Assembly: GCF_025717065.2 (NCBI RefSeq)
Contig: NZ_JAOVZO020000018.1
Location: 930,001-994,000 of the forward strand
Source of the DNA: Tahibacter soli
GTDB lineage: Bacteria > Pseudomonadota > Gammaproteobacteria > Xanthomonadales > Rhodanobacteraceae
Reading direction: 5' to 3'
Length of the DNA: 64,000 nucleotides
Below are positions 1 to 8,654 of the stretch, piece by piece. Every line of letters begins with the position of its first letter. Within the stretch, counting starts at the first letter, position 1. The notes under the pieces were generated by a model. It was not told the origin of the DNA and made no database searches. It saw only the letters and a program-made list of their open reading frames with translations. The position numbers and the translations under genes were made by a program.

Positions 1-1255
<1,255 letters not shown>

Positions 1256-1329
1256 CGGTGCTCGGCATGCGGCAGCGGCACCGGATGATGCCTTGATCTA
1301 GCGCATACGGAAAATGAAACGCCCGGGGA

Positions 1330-2451
1330 TCATCGCCGCGGCGCGATCGCCTTTGCGTCGACCCCGTGCGCCGCGAGATCGGCCGGCACCGCGTCGCCGA
1401 GCACGAGCGCCGCGGCGAGCCGCGACAGCGCCGGCGCGGTCTGCATGCCGTAGCCGCCTTGCCCGGCGAGCCAGAAGAAGCCGGGCGCATCCGGGTCGAA
1501 ACCGACGACCGGGCTGCGGTCCGGCGCGAAGCTGCGCAAGCCCGCCCAGGCATGATGCACGCGACGCACGTCGAGCACGGTCGCGCGTTCGACGCGGTCG
1601 ACCGCGAGCGCCACGTCCATGTCGTCGGGCATGGCGTCGCACGGCTCGCTCGGCGTTTCGTCGGCCGGCGACAGGAGCAGCTTGCCGGCGTCGGGTTTGA
1701 AGTAGAACGCCTCGTCGATGTCGATCGTCATCGGCACGGCGCGGCAGTCGATGCCGGGCGGCTCGTCGACGATCAGCGCCGTGCGGCGCAGCGGCGCGAC
1801 GCCGGCCGCGGCGACGCCGGCGAGCGCCGCGACGGCATCGGCCCACGCACCGGCCGCGTCGACGACGATCGGCGCGGCATAGCGGCCGGCCGTCGTTTCG
1901 GCGATCCAGCGATCGCCTGCGCGATCGAGCGCGGTCAGCCCGGCGTTCGCGACGACGCGGCCGCCGGCCTCGCGCAGCCGCCGCAGAAAGCCGTGATGCA
2001 GGCCGTGCACGTCGATGTCGACCGCGCCGGGTTCGAACGCCGCGCCGGCGACGTAGCCGGGGCGCATCAGCGGCGCGCGGCGATACGCCTCGGCGACGTC
2101 GATGCGCTGCACGTGGCCGGCGACGTCGGGAAGCGCGACGAACGCGGCCAGCGCGTCGAGCTGATCGTCGCGCGCGACGTACAGCGAACCGCGCGGCCGC
2201 GTCAACGGCGCGTCGCAAAAGCCGGCCGGCGGGGCGAACAGAAACTCGCGGCTCGCGCGCGACAGCGCGCGCACCGGTTCGTTGCCGTAGCACGCCGAAA
2301 ACAACGCGGCCGAGCGGCCGGTCGCGTGATAGCCCGGCTGCGCCTCGCGCTCGAGCACCGCGACGCGCGCACGCGGCGCCAGTTGCGCCGCGACGGATGC
2401 GCCGGCGATGCCGGCGCCGATGACCAGGACGTCGAACGATTCCATGCTCAT
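1330..2451 (-). CDS. FAD-dependent oxidoreductase (DAO/glycine oxidase family)
   Basis: A soluble flavoprotein of the D-amino-acid-oxidase fold, 373 residues, which oxidises an amine or 2-hydroxy acid. The Rossmann motif VIGAGIAGAS is at residues 10-19, an ERE acidic cap follows the second strand, and the C-terminal FAD motif GQGGYGMQTAPALS is present. The substrate cannot be read from sequence. It lies 84 bp downstream of an XRE-cupin regulator on the same strand, and an inverted repeat (2517-2537) sits just before it, suggesting local control. Proteins of this type beside XRE-cupin regulators often serve amino acid or polyamine catabolism, but that is inference. A second in-frame ATG at 2445 is an alternative start. 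Confidence 0.85.
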   Translation of the reverse strand: MSMESFDVLVIGAGIAGASVAAQLAPRARVAVLEREAQPGYHATGRSAALFSACYGNEPVRALSRASREFLFAPPAGFCDAPLTRPRGSLYVARDDQLDALAAFVALPDVAGHVQRIDVAEAYRRAPLMRPGYVAGAAFEPGAVDIDVHGLHHGFLRRLREAGGRVVANAGLTALDRAGDRWIAETTAGRYAAPIVVDAAGAWADAVAALAGVAAAGVAPLRRTALIVDEPPGIDCRAVPMTIDIDEAFYFKPDAGKLLLSPADETPSEPCDAMPDDMDVALAVDRVERATVLDVRRVHHAWAGLRSFAPDRSPVVGFDPDAPGFFWLAGQGGYGMQTAPALSRLAAALVLGDAVPADLAAHGVDAKAIAPRR

Positions 2452-2516
2452 TGCGTATCCGTCGGGCGGCGTTCGGATGAGTGACGCGCGGGCGGCCGTT
2501 CTAGCACGATCGCGAC

Positions 2517-2537
2517 GATTTTCCCAATTGGAAAATC
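2517..2537. promoter_or_regulatory. Inverted repeat, candidate operator of the XRE-cupin regulator (site 1)
   Basis: A perfect 8-bp inverted repeat, GATTTTCC-N5-GGAAAATC, with spacer CAATT. It overlaps the stop codon of the XRE-cupin gene and lies about 66 bp upstream of the oxidoreductase start. Its core matches the repeat at 3309-3325 (TTTTCC-N5-GGAAA), which suggests a shared binding site. Confidence 0.5.
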
Positions 2538-3204
2538 AGCTGCCGCGGCGCCGGCCGCCGCGCTTCCGAGCCGGCTCGGCCGGTTTCTCCAGCGCCGAGA
2601 CGGTTTCCATGACGTGCGATTCGCTCGCCGAGCACACCGACAGCACGCGGCACGGCCCGTCGCCGGCGTTGAGGTAGGCGTGGCCCATGCCGCTGTCGAA
2701 ATAGATCGAGTCGCCGGTTTCCAGCAGCGTCGGCGCGTACAGGTCGGTGTGCAGTTCGCACGTGCCTTCGAGCACGTAGGCGTATTCCTCGCCGGCGTGG
2801 CGGATCAGCGGGCCGAATTCGTCGAGCGTGCGCGCGTGAAGGTCGGCGATGATCGGCACGAAGCTTTTGTTGAGCAGGTCGGCGGCCGGGTACAGATGGC
2901 CGTAGTGCTGGCTTTCGATCGCGTAGCCCTCGCCCTTGCGCGCGATGCTGCGGCGCCCGCCGTAGCGGCCGGCCGGGGGCTGGTCGGCTTTCGCGAACAG
3001 CTCCGCGATGTCGATCCCGAGGCCTTCGGCGAGCCGCGTGAGCTTGTCGAACGTCAGCGCCATCTTGCCGTTTTCGAGCTTCGACAAGGTCGACACCGGC
3101 AAGCCGGTGCGGCCGGCGAGTTCGGCCAGCGTCAGACTCTGGCGCGTGCGCGCCGCGTGGAGCGCGGCGCCGGGGTTCGCGGCTGCCGCCTTCTTCTTCG
3201 CCAT
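2536..3204 (-). CDS. XRE-family transcriptional regulator with C-terminal cupin
   Basis: A cytoplasmic DNA-binding regulator of 222 residues. An HTH_XRE domain occupies about residues 14-70, with the typical LAELAGRTGLPVSTLSKLE. It is followed by a linker and a cupin_2 barrel (about 120-200) containing HAGEEYAYVLEGTCELH and a GDSIYFDSGMGHAYLN metal-type motif. The basic tail RKRGGRRRG may add DNA contact. This architecture (PuuR-like) senses a small metabolite in the cupin and represses or activates nearby catabolic genes. Two matching inverted repeats flank the gene, one in the divergent intergenic region with the ECF sigma gene and one before the oxidoreductase, consistent with autoregulation. 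The ligand is unknown. Confidence 0.92.
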   Translation of the reverse strand: MAKKKAAAANPGAALHAARTRQSLTLAELAGRTGLPVSTLSKLENGKMALTFDKLTRLAEGLGIDIAELFAKADQPPAGRYGGRRSIARKGEGYAIESQHYGHLYPAADLLNKSFVPIIADLHARTLDEFGPLIRHAGEEYAYVLEGTCELHTDLYAPTLLETGDSIYFDSGMGHAYLNAGDGPCRVLSVCSASESHVMETVSALEKPAEPARKRGGRRRGS

Positions 3205-3308
3205 GCCGTTCCTCGTCGCGTTCGCGGCCGTCCGTAGTGCGGCCTACTTTACGCGTGCGCCGGGCCGGCGGCGAAATCGGCGCGCAGCGACTATTCGATA
3301 CAGAAAGC

Positions 3309-3325
3309 TTTTCCGTATTGGAAAC
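3309..3325. promoter_or_regulatory. Inverted repeat, candidate operator of the XRE-cupin regulator (site 2)
   Basis: TTTTCC-N5-GGAAAC with spacer GTATT, in the divergent region between the XRE-cupin gene (start 3204) and the ECF sigma gene (start 3450). It shares both half-sites and the 5-bp spacing with the repeat at 2517-2537. Confidence 0.5.
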
Positions 3326-3449
3326 TCCGCGACTTGCACGACGCAGAGCGCCCGAGCGTATCGCTCGTCGCGATTCGTGCGCGGATCACGCCGGACTTAC
3401 CGCTCGCGCCGTACACTCGCCGCTCCAGCCTTCGGGGGAGGACGACGGC

Positions 3450-4022
3450 GTGAACGAGCACGAACACGAGATCACCGAAAAAATGGCCGGCATGAACGCC
3501 GACCCCGGGCAGCGCCAGGCCGTCATGGGCCTCGTCTACGACGATCTCCTGCGCATCGCCCGCGCCGAACTCGCGCGGCATCGCCGCGGCGAAACGCTGA
3601 ACACGCGCGCGCTGGTCAACGAGTGCTATCTGAAACTGTTCGACCGCGACGGCGCCGACTTCGAGAACCGCAAGCACTTCTTCGCGACCGCGGCGCGCGC
3701 GATGCGCCAGGTCGTGATCGACTACGCGCGCTCGCGGCTCGCCGATCGCCGCGGCGCCGGCGCCGAACATCTCGCGCTCGACCAGCTCGAAGGCGTGCCG
3801 CTGCCGGTCGACGAACAGGCCGAGCAGCTCGTCGGCATGGACAAGGCGCTCGAAAAACTCGCCGGCCTCGACGAGCGGCTCGTCACCGTCGTCGAACTGC
3901 GATTCTTCGCGGGACTCGAAGTCAAGGACATCGCCGAACTGCTCGGCGTCTCCGAGCCGACGATCAAGCGCGACACGCGCGCGGCGAAGGCGTTTCTGCA
4001 GAAGGAGCTCGGCGGCGGATGA
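3450..4022 (+). CDS. ECF-type RNA polymerase sigma factor (Sig-70_X6 type)
   Basis: A 190-residue sigma factor of the group associated with Ser/Thr kinases (TIGR02999-like). Region 2 is seen in RQAVMGLVYDDLLRIARAEL and RALVNECYLKLF. Region 4 ends in VELRFFAGLEVKDIAELLGVSEPTIKRD, a clear helix-turn-helix. The GTG at 3450 is chosen because GGGGGAGG lies 8 bp upstream; the first ATG is 34 bases later and lacks such a site. No anti-sigma gene is adjacent. The partial Ser/Thr kinase at 1-1255 is a plausible regulator, since such sigmas are often controlled by phosphorylation rather than by an anti-sigma factor. Confidence 0.92.
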   Translation: MNEHEHEITEKMAGMNADPGQRQAVMGLVYDDLLRIARAELARHRRGETLNTRALVNECYLKLFDRDGADFENRKHFFATAARAMRQVVIDYARSRLADRRGAGAEHLALDQLEGVPLPVDEQAEQLVGMDKALEKLAGLDERLVTVVELRFFAGLEVKDIAELLGVSEPTIKRDTRAAKAFLQKELGGG

Positions 4023-4062
4023 TTCGGGCAGGGGCGTGCCGGCGCTCGCGTAGAATCCGCCG

Positions 4063-4779
4063 ATGAACGCCCCGCCCGAACTCGATCTTCTGTACGTCGA
4101 CGAACATCTGGTCGTCGTCGACAAACCCGCCGGCATCGCCGTGCACCGCAGCAATCTCGTCGGCGCCGACGACGACTACGTGATCGACCGCCTGCGCCGT
4201 CAGATCGAAGGCCCGCTGCATCTGGCGCACCGTCTCGACCGCGCGACGAGCGGCGTGCTGCTGGTCGCGCGCTCGGTCGAGGCCGCGGCCGATCTGGGCC
4301 GTCAGCTGATGGACCGCAAAGTGGACAAATCGTATCTCGCGGTCGTGCGCGGGTGGCCGGCCGAGTCGGGCACGATCGACCACCCGCTGACCGGCGCGAG
4401 CCTCAAGGGCGAGCGCAAGCCCGCGCGCACGAACTGGCGGCGGCTCGCGACCGTCGAGCTGCCGATCGAGATGGGCCGCTATCCGCAGCAGCGCTACGCA
4501 TTGCTCGACGTCGAACCGGAAACCGGCCGCTATCAGCAGATTCGCCGCCATTTCGCGCATGCGTCGCACCACATCGTGGGTGACACCACGCATGGTCGCG
4601 GCGATCACAACCGCCTGTTCCGCATGCACTACGGCGTGCATCGCCTGCTGCTGCACGCGTGGCGGCTGCGCTTTGCGCATCCGGCCGACGGCCGCGCGAT
4701 GGGCCTTTCCGCGCCGGTCGACGCGATGTGGATCAAGGCGCTGGCTGGTCTGGGCTGGACGCTGCCGGCCGTTACGTAG
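4063..4779 (+). CDS. truC: tRNA pseudouridine(65) synthase TruC
   Basis: A 238-residue RluA-family pseudouridine synthase, predicted to isomerise U65 in the acceptor stem of tRNA. The catalytic motif HRLDRATSGVLL carries the invariant Asp, and PETGRYQQIRRHFAH and RLLLHAWRL are further family signatures. There is no S4 domain, and its length fits TruC better than RluA or RluD. It is the first gene of a tight run (truC, yajQ, arfB, plsC) with a 14-bp gap to yajQ. Confidence 0.88.
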   Translation: MNAPPELDLLYVDEHLVVVDKPAGIAVHRSNLVGADDDYVIDRLRRQIEGPLHLAHRLDRATSGVLLVARSVEAAADLGRQLMDRKVDKSYLAVVRGWPAESGTIDHPLTGASLKGERKPARTNWRRLATVELPIEMGRYPQQRYALLDVEPETGRYQQIRRHFAHASHHIVGDTTHGRGDHNRLFRMHYGVHRLLLHAWRLRFAHPADGRAMGLSAPVDAMWIKALAGLGWTLPAVT

Positions 4780-4793
4780 GTAGAATGGCGGTC

Positions 4794-5276
4794 ATGCCTT
4801 CCTTCGACATCGTCTCCAAACTCGACAGCCACGAAGTGACCAACGCGGTCGATCAGGCCAGTCGCGAACTCGACAAGCGCTTCGATTTCAAAGGCGCCGC
4901 CGCGAGCTTCGAACACGCCGACGGCGTGGTCACGCTCAAGGCCGACCAGGAATACCGCCTGAAGTCGATGCAGGAAATCCTCCTGCAGCGCATGGCCGCG
5001 CGCGGCATCGACATCCGCTGCATCGAATTCGACGACCCCGAAACCAATCTCGCGCAGGCGCGCCAGAAGGCGACGCTCAAGCAGGGCATCGACCAGGCGC
5101 TGGCGAAGAAGATCGTCAAGCTGATCAAGGATTCGGGCGTCAAGGCGCAGGCGCAGATCCAGGGCGACCAGCTGCGCGTAACGGGCAAGAAGCGCGACGA
5201 CCTGCAGCTCGCGATCGCGCTCCTGCGCAAGAGCGACCTGGAAATGCCCTTGCAGTTCGAAAATTTCCGCGACTGA
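4794..5276 (+). CDS. yajQ: YajQ-family nucleotide-binding protein
   Basis: A 160-residue cytoplasmic protein with the YajQ start MPSFDIVSK and family signatures DKRFDFKG and GVKAQAQIQGDQLRVTGKKRDDLQ. In Xanthomonas a homologue binds cyclic di-GMP and acts with a transcription factor, so a signalling role is possible here; RNA binding has also been suggested for the family. An in-frame ATG at 4785 exists, but the conserved family start is the ATG at 4794. Its stop overlaps the ATG of arfB. Confidence 0.95.
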   Translation: MPSFDIVSKLDSHEVTNAVDQASRELDKRFDFKGAAASFEHADGVVTLKADQEYRLKSMQEILLQRMAARGIDIRCIEFDDPETNLAQARQKATLKQGIDQALAKKIVKLIKDSGVKAQAQIQGDQLRVTGKKRDDLQLAIALLRKSDLEMPLQFENFRD

Positions 5277-5698
5277 TGCTCGAGGTCACCGCCGACATCC
5301 GTATCGCCGACGAGGAACTCGTCGAGAGCTTCGTGCGCTCGTCAGGGCCGGGCGGGCAAAATGTAAACAAAGTCGCAAGCGCGGTGGAGCTGCGCTTCGA
5401 CGTCGCGCGTTCGCCGTCGCTGCCCGACGCCGTGCGCGAACGCCTGCTCGCGCGCGCCGACCGCCGGCTGACCGCCGACGGCGTGCTGGTGATCTCGGCG
5501 AGCCGTTTCCGCGACCAGGGCCGCAATCGCGAAGACGCGCGCATGCGCCTGGCCGAAATCGTGCGCGCCGCGACGCACGTGCCGAAAAAGCGCGTCAAGA
5601 CGAAGCCGACGCGCGCGTCGCAGGAGCGCCGTCTGCAGGAAAAGAAAACGCGTTCGAAGCACAAGCTCGGGCGCTCGAAATCGTGGAAGGACGAATGA
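5276..5698 (+). CDS. arfB: Alternative ribosome rescue factor ArfB (peptidyl-tRNA hydrolase)
   Basis: A 140-residue class-I release-factor-like hydrolase that frees ribosomes stalled without a stop codon. The GGQ catalytic motif is in SGPGGQNVNK near residue 25. The basic tail (about 105-140, rich in Lys/Arg, ending RSKHKLGRSKSWKDE) is the family element that enters the empty mRNA channel. It overlaps yajQ by one base and plsC by four, so it is translationally coupled at both ends. Confidence 0.95.
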   Translation: MLEVTADIRIADEELVESFVRSSGPGGQNVNKVASAVELRFDVARSPSLPDAVRERLLARADRRLTADGVLVISASRFRDQGRNREDARMRLAEIVRAATHVPKKRVKTKPTRASQERRLQEKKTRSKHKLGRSKSWKDE

Positions 5699-6291
5699 CG
5701 CGCGCGCCGCTGCCGGTCTTGCCGCCGCACGCGCCCGCGTCGCCGCAGGGGCCGGGGCGCCGCTTCTTCGCGTGGCTTGCGGGCGCATGCGGCTGGCGGC
5801 TCGTCGGCGAGTTTCCGAACCTGCCGAAGCTCGTATTCGTCGCCGCGCCGCATTCGTCGTGGTGGGACGGCGTGTGGGGCCTGATGTTCAAGGTGGCGCT
5901 CGGGCTCGACGCATCGTTCATGGCCAAGCGCGAACTGTTCGTGGGCCCCCTCGGCTGGCTGCTCAAGCGCATGGGCGGCATCCCGATCGAGCGCAGCGCG
6001 GCGCACGGCGTTGTCGAGCAGATGGTCGAGCGCTTCGAAAAGCGCGAAAAGCTCTGGCTCGGCATCGCCGCGGAAGGCACGCGCAAGCCGGTACAAAAGT
6101 GGAAATCGGGTTTCTGGCACATCGCGCGTGCGGCGGGCGTGCCGGTGATGACGATCTACTTCAACTATCCGAACAAGACCATCGGCATCGGGCCGGTGTT
6201 CGAACTGACCGACGACGCGGCGGCCGACGTCGCGCGCATTCGCGAGTTTTATCGGCCTTGGCGGGGGAAGTATCGCGGGGCGTTCGACTAG
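5695..6291 (+). CDS. 1-acyl-sn-glycerol-3-phosphate acyltransferase-like protein (PlsC family)
   Basis: A 198-residue acyltransferase. The HX4D catalytic motif is PHSSWWDG and the acceptor-binding motif is AEGTRKP. The family transfers acyl chains onto lysophosphatidic acid or related lipids at the inner membrane. The short length and GTRKP variant resemble the plsC-like group of uncertain acceptor. The ATG at 5695 overlaps the arfB stop (ATGA) with GGAAGGA upstream; a GTG 12 bases earlier is less likely. It ends the truC-yajQ-arfB-plsC operon. Confidence 0.88.
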   Translation: MTRAPLPVLPPHAPASPQGPGRRFFAWLAGACGWRLVGEFPNLPKLVFVAAPHSSWWDGVWGLMFKVALGLDASFMAKRELFVGPLGWLLKRMGGIPIERSAAHGVVEQMVERFEKREKLWLGIAAEGTRKPVQKWKSGFWHIARAAGVPVMTIYFNYPNKTIGIGPVFELTDDAAADVARIREFYRPWRGKYRGAFD

Positions 6292-6845
6292 GATTCCGGA
6301 TCGACGCCCTTCCTTGGGCGCCGCGGATCTTTGTTGATTGTCGCGTTGTAGCTAACGCAACGTGTTGAACAAAGCGTTCCGCTCGCTGCCGCGAGCGGGC
6401 AAGGAGAGGTTGCTTGCCCAACCCCTCCCTGCACCCTCCAAGGGCACCCCGACGGCCGCGGTTTGCGGGCATCCGTGCCCGCAAACTCCGCGAGATCGCT
6501 CCGGGGTTCGTTGATGGGCCATCCATGGCCCGTCAACGAACTGCGCGCATCCCTGCGCGCACCCGCTGCGCGGGCTTTTCCTCCGCAATCTCGCCGCGAC
6601 CGACGGGGCCCCGGGTGAAGCGGGCGGCTTCCTGCCGCCAGAAGCAACGGCAACAGCGACAGCAGCAGCGACAGCCAAAGCGCGGCAATTTCTTGGCTCG
6701 TCATTCCAGCGAGGAGCGCAGCGACAACGGCAGAGCCGGCCCGGAGGGCGAGCGACGTAGTCGTGAGTCAAGCTGGAATCCAGCTTGCAAGCATCAACGA
6801 TCACGCGCATTCGCGTGCTACGGAAGTCATCCCCGGAGCGCTCGA
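6292..6845. repeat. Gene-free region with a run of palindromic repeats
   Basis: 554 bp without a credible gene. It holds three hairpins in a row with unrelated stems but the same loop pattern ATCCNT: 6461-6486 (10-bp perfect stem, loop ATCCGT), 6507-6540 (14-bp stem with one G-T pair, loop ATCCAT) and 6542-6561 (7-bp stem, loop ATCCCT). A further inverted pair, ATTCCAGC at 6703-6710 and GCTGGAAT at 6772-6779, flanks a 61-bp spacer. Open frames across this region are side effects of the repeats and high GC. Confidence 0.75.
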
Positions 6846-7601
6846 CTATGTGATTCGTTCGAGCACGAGCGCGCTGTAGGCATCCTTCATCGGCAACTGC
6901 GATTCGACATGAAGCTCGCGGCGTCGCGCGAGCGTCGCCGACCCGGTGCGCGGATCGACGCCTGGCGTTTCGACGTCGTGCCACCACAGGCCGGTGCCGC
7001 GGCGCTGCCAGGCCGGCAGGTCGTTGAAGTTCACGCCGCGGACGAACAGGCATTCGTTCTTGTCGGCGACCGACATGCCGCGCAGGCGTGCGGTCGCGGC
7101 GCGGGCATCGACGCCTTCCTTGCGCAGCGCCCAGTAGCAATGCGCGTTCAGCGCGTTGCGATGCGCGTCTTCGTGGCGCCAGCGGAAGTAATCGACGACG
7201 AGCGCGTCGGTCGGCAGTTCGCTCAGGCGGCAGTCGAACGCGGCGAGCGTACCGAGCGCCAACGAGAACTTCGCGCTCGCTTCGCCGGCAAGCACCGACA
7301 GGAACTTGCGCCGCTTGCGGCCGAACTGGTCTTCGTCGCGGTGCAGCAGCAGCGAGATTTCGTCGCTCTGCGTGTAGCCGTAGACGACGCGAAATCCCGC
7401 GTCCATCAGATGCGCAGCCGTCGCGAGCATCGCGTCGCGGAAACGCGTGTCGAACGGGGCTTCGAGCGGCAGCGTCTCTTTCGTCAGTCGCGTGAAGTTC
7501 TTGCCGTCCAGGCGCGCGACGATATGGATTTGCGGCAGCACGCAGCCGTCGTGTGCCGTTTCGAAGACGCGCATGCGGCGGTCGAGGTCGTCAAACTTCA
7601 T
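6846..7601 (-). CDS. Thg1-like protein (3'-5' nucleotide polymerase, tRNA 5'-end repair)
   Basis: A 251-residue bacterial member of the tRNA(His) guanylyltransferase family. The palm-domain metal ligands are visible: Asp32 in RLDGKNF and Asp80-Glu81 in YGYTQSDEI. The NALNAHCYW segment near residue 155 corresponds to the conserved Asn-containing motif of the family. Thg1-like proteins add nucleotides in the 3'-5' direction and restore 5'-truncated tRNAs in a template-dependent way; bacteria do not need one for G-1 of tRNA(His), so repair is the more likely role. The start overlaps the stop of the upstream P-loop kinase gene by 11 bp, indicating a two-gene operon. It is a rare gene in bacteria and may have been acquired by transfer. 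Confidence 0.9.
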   Translation of the reverse strand: MKFDDLDRRMRVFETAHDGCVLPQIHIVARLDGKNFTRLTKETLPLEAPFDTRFRDAMLATAAHLMDAGFRVVYGYTQSDEISLLLHRDEDQFGRKRRKFLSVLAGEASAKFSLALGTLAAFDCRLSELPTDALVVDYFRWRHEDAHRNALNAHCYWALRKEGVDARAATARLRGMSVADKNECLFVRGVNFNDLPAWQRRGTGLWWHDVETPGVDPRTGSATLARRRELHVESQLPMKDAYSALVLERIT

Positions 7602-8037
7602 CGCGCCACTCCGATACGTCGAACTCGCCGGTCGCTTCGACGAGTCGCACGAACGAGAGCGTGTCGAAGCCTTCGTCGAGCGTCGGCAACTGCAGCCGCG
7701 CGCTGGTGCCGCGCAGGCCGCGTTCGGGCACCTGCCGTTCGCGCGCGGCGTTGCGGCGCAGCGCGTCGTCGATGCGCGACTCGAACAAGTAGCCGGCGAC
7801 GCGAAACCGCGCCGCCCGTGCCCCAGCGATGTAGCGCTGACGTTCCTCGCGCGTCGGATTCGTGTTGTCGACGACGAACGGCTGCCCCGTATCGAGGCAG
7901 GCGCCGAGGAACACGCCTTCGCGATGCCGCGTGCGCAGCATGTCGAGATTCAGGCGCACATGCGTATCGGCGAAGCGTCGCTGGAAGAACGACGATTTGC
8001 CGGTTGCCTGCAGGCCGATGAGCAGCACGCATTCCAT
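7591..8037 (-). CDS. Polynucleotide-kinase-like P-loop kinase (AAA_33 family)
   Basis: A 148-residue P-loop kinase. Walker A is LIGLQATGKSSFF near the N-terminus, an Asp lies in LNLDMLRTR, and FVVDNTNPTREERQRYI is the strand-helix signature of the T4 Pnk and PNKP kinase lobe. The family phosphorylates 5'-OH ends of RNA or DNA, or sometimes small molecules. The ATG at 8037 (MECVLLIG) places Walker A directly after the start; longer in-frame starts add an Arg-rich segment without family resemblance. It overlaps the Thg1-like gene by 11 bp. A kinase supplying 5'-phosphate to an enzyme that extends 5' ends makes biochemical sense, but the link is inference. Confidence 0.82.
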   Translation of the reverse strand: MECVLLIGLQATGKSSFFQRRFADTHVRLNLDMLRTRHREGVFLGACLDTGQPFVVDNTNPTREERQRYIAGARAARFRVAGYLFESRIDDALRRNAARERQVPERGLRGTSARLQLPTLDEGFDTLSFVRLVEATGEFDVSEWRDEV

Positions 8038-8149
8038 AGCCGGTCGCGGTATTGGCGGGTCGCGCAGGATCGGCCAGGCCGCGCGGCGGTGTCCAGCCCA
8101 TAAACCCGCTGTCGCTTTTCTGTAACGCGGCGGCGCGACACTGCCGCCC

Positions 8150-8632
8150 ATGTCCAACGGTCTGCTCCTCGCGCTGATGTGCCTCGCCGCCACGGGTTTT
8201 GCCTGTGCCGCGGCGTGGAGCCGTCCGTCGCCGCGTCATCCGCAGCGTTGGGACGCCGCCCTGGCTCTCGTACTCGCGCTCGCCGCCGTCGAACTGATCC
8301 TGCTCGGTTCGCCGCTGGGTCTGATGTTTCCGACGCTTGCGCTGATCGGCCTGCCGCTGCCGCTCGCCGTCGGTCCGTTCTGGTGGCGCAGCCGCAGTTC
8401 GCGCACGCGCTGGTCGTGGCGCCGCTGGCTGCTGCGCTCGCTGCCCGGCGCGTCGGCGCTCGTCGTCATCGTCGCGCTGTACGGCATGGGCGACGAATTC
8501 ATGGCGCAGACCGGCTTGCTGCCGATGCAGGTGATGCTCGTCGCCGCGCTCGCGAACGTCGGCGTCTGCACGCTGCGCGCGATTCCGGTGCGCCTCGTCG
8601 TGCCGCGCGCGCATCAGGCCCTCGCGCACTGA
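8150..8632 (+). CDS. Putative membrane protein, unknown function
   Basis: A 160-residue protein with hydrophobic stretches at residues 3-22, 38-75 and 100-150, probably four or five membrane spans. No family was recognised. Codon use shows the GC-rich third positions of the window. It is divergent from the P-loop kinase gene (112 bp apart) and convergent with the histidine kinase gene (22 bp apart). There is no clear Shine-Dalgarno sequence before the ATG. Confidence 0.6.
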   Translation: MSNGLLLALMCLAATGFACAAAWSRPSPRHPQRWDAALALVLALAAVELILLGSPLGLMFPTLALIGLPLPLAVGPFWWRSRSSRTRWSWRRWLLRSLPGASALVVIVALYGMGDEFMAQTGLLPMQVMLVAALANVGVCTLRAIPVRLVVPRAHQALAH

Positions 8633-8654
8633 CGCCGCGGGCGTCCCCGTTCGC

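Noticed and set aside
6414-8021. Plus-strand frame covering the palindromic region and the Thg1-like gene
   Set aside because: It starts in repeats and runs antisense to the Thg1-like and kinase genes; no domain or plausible start.
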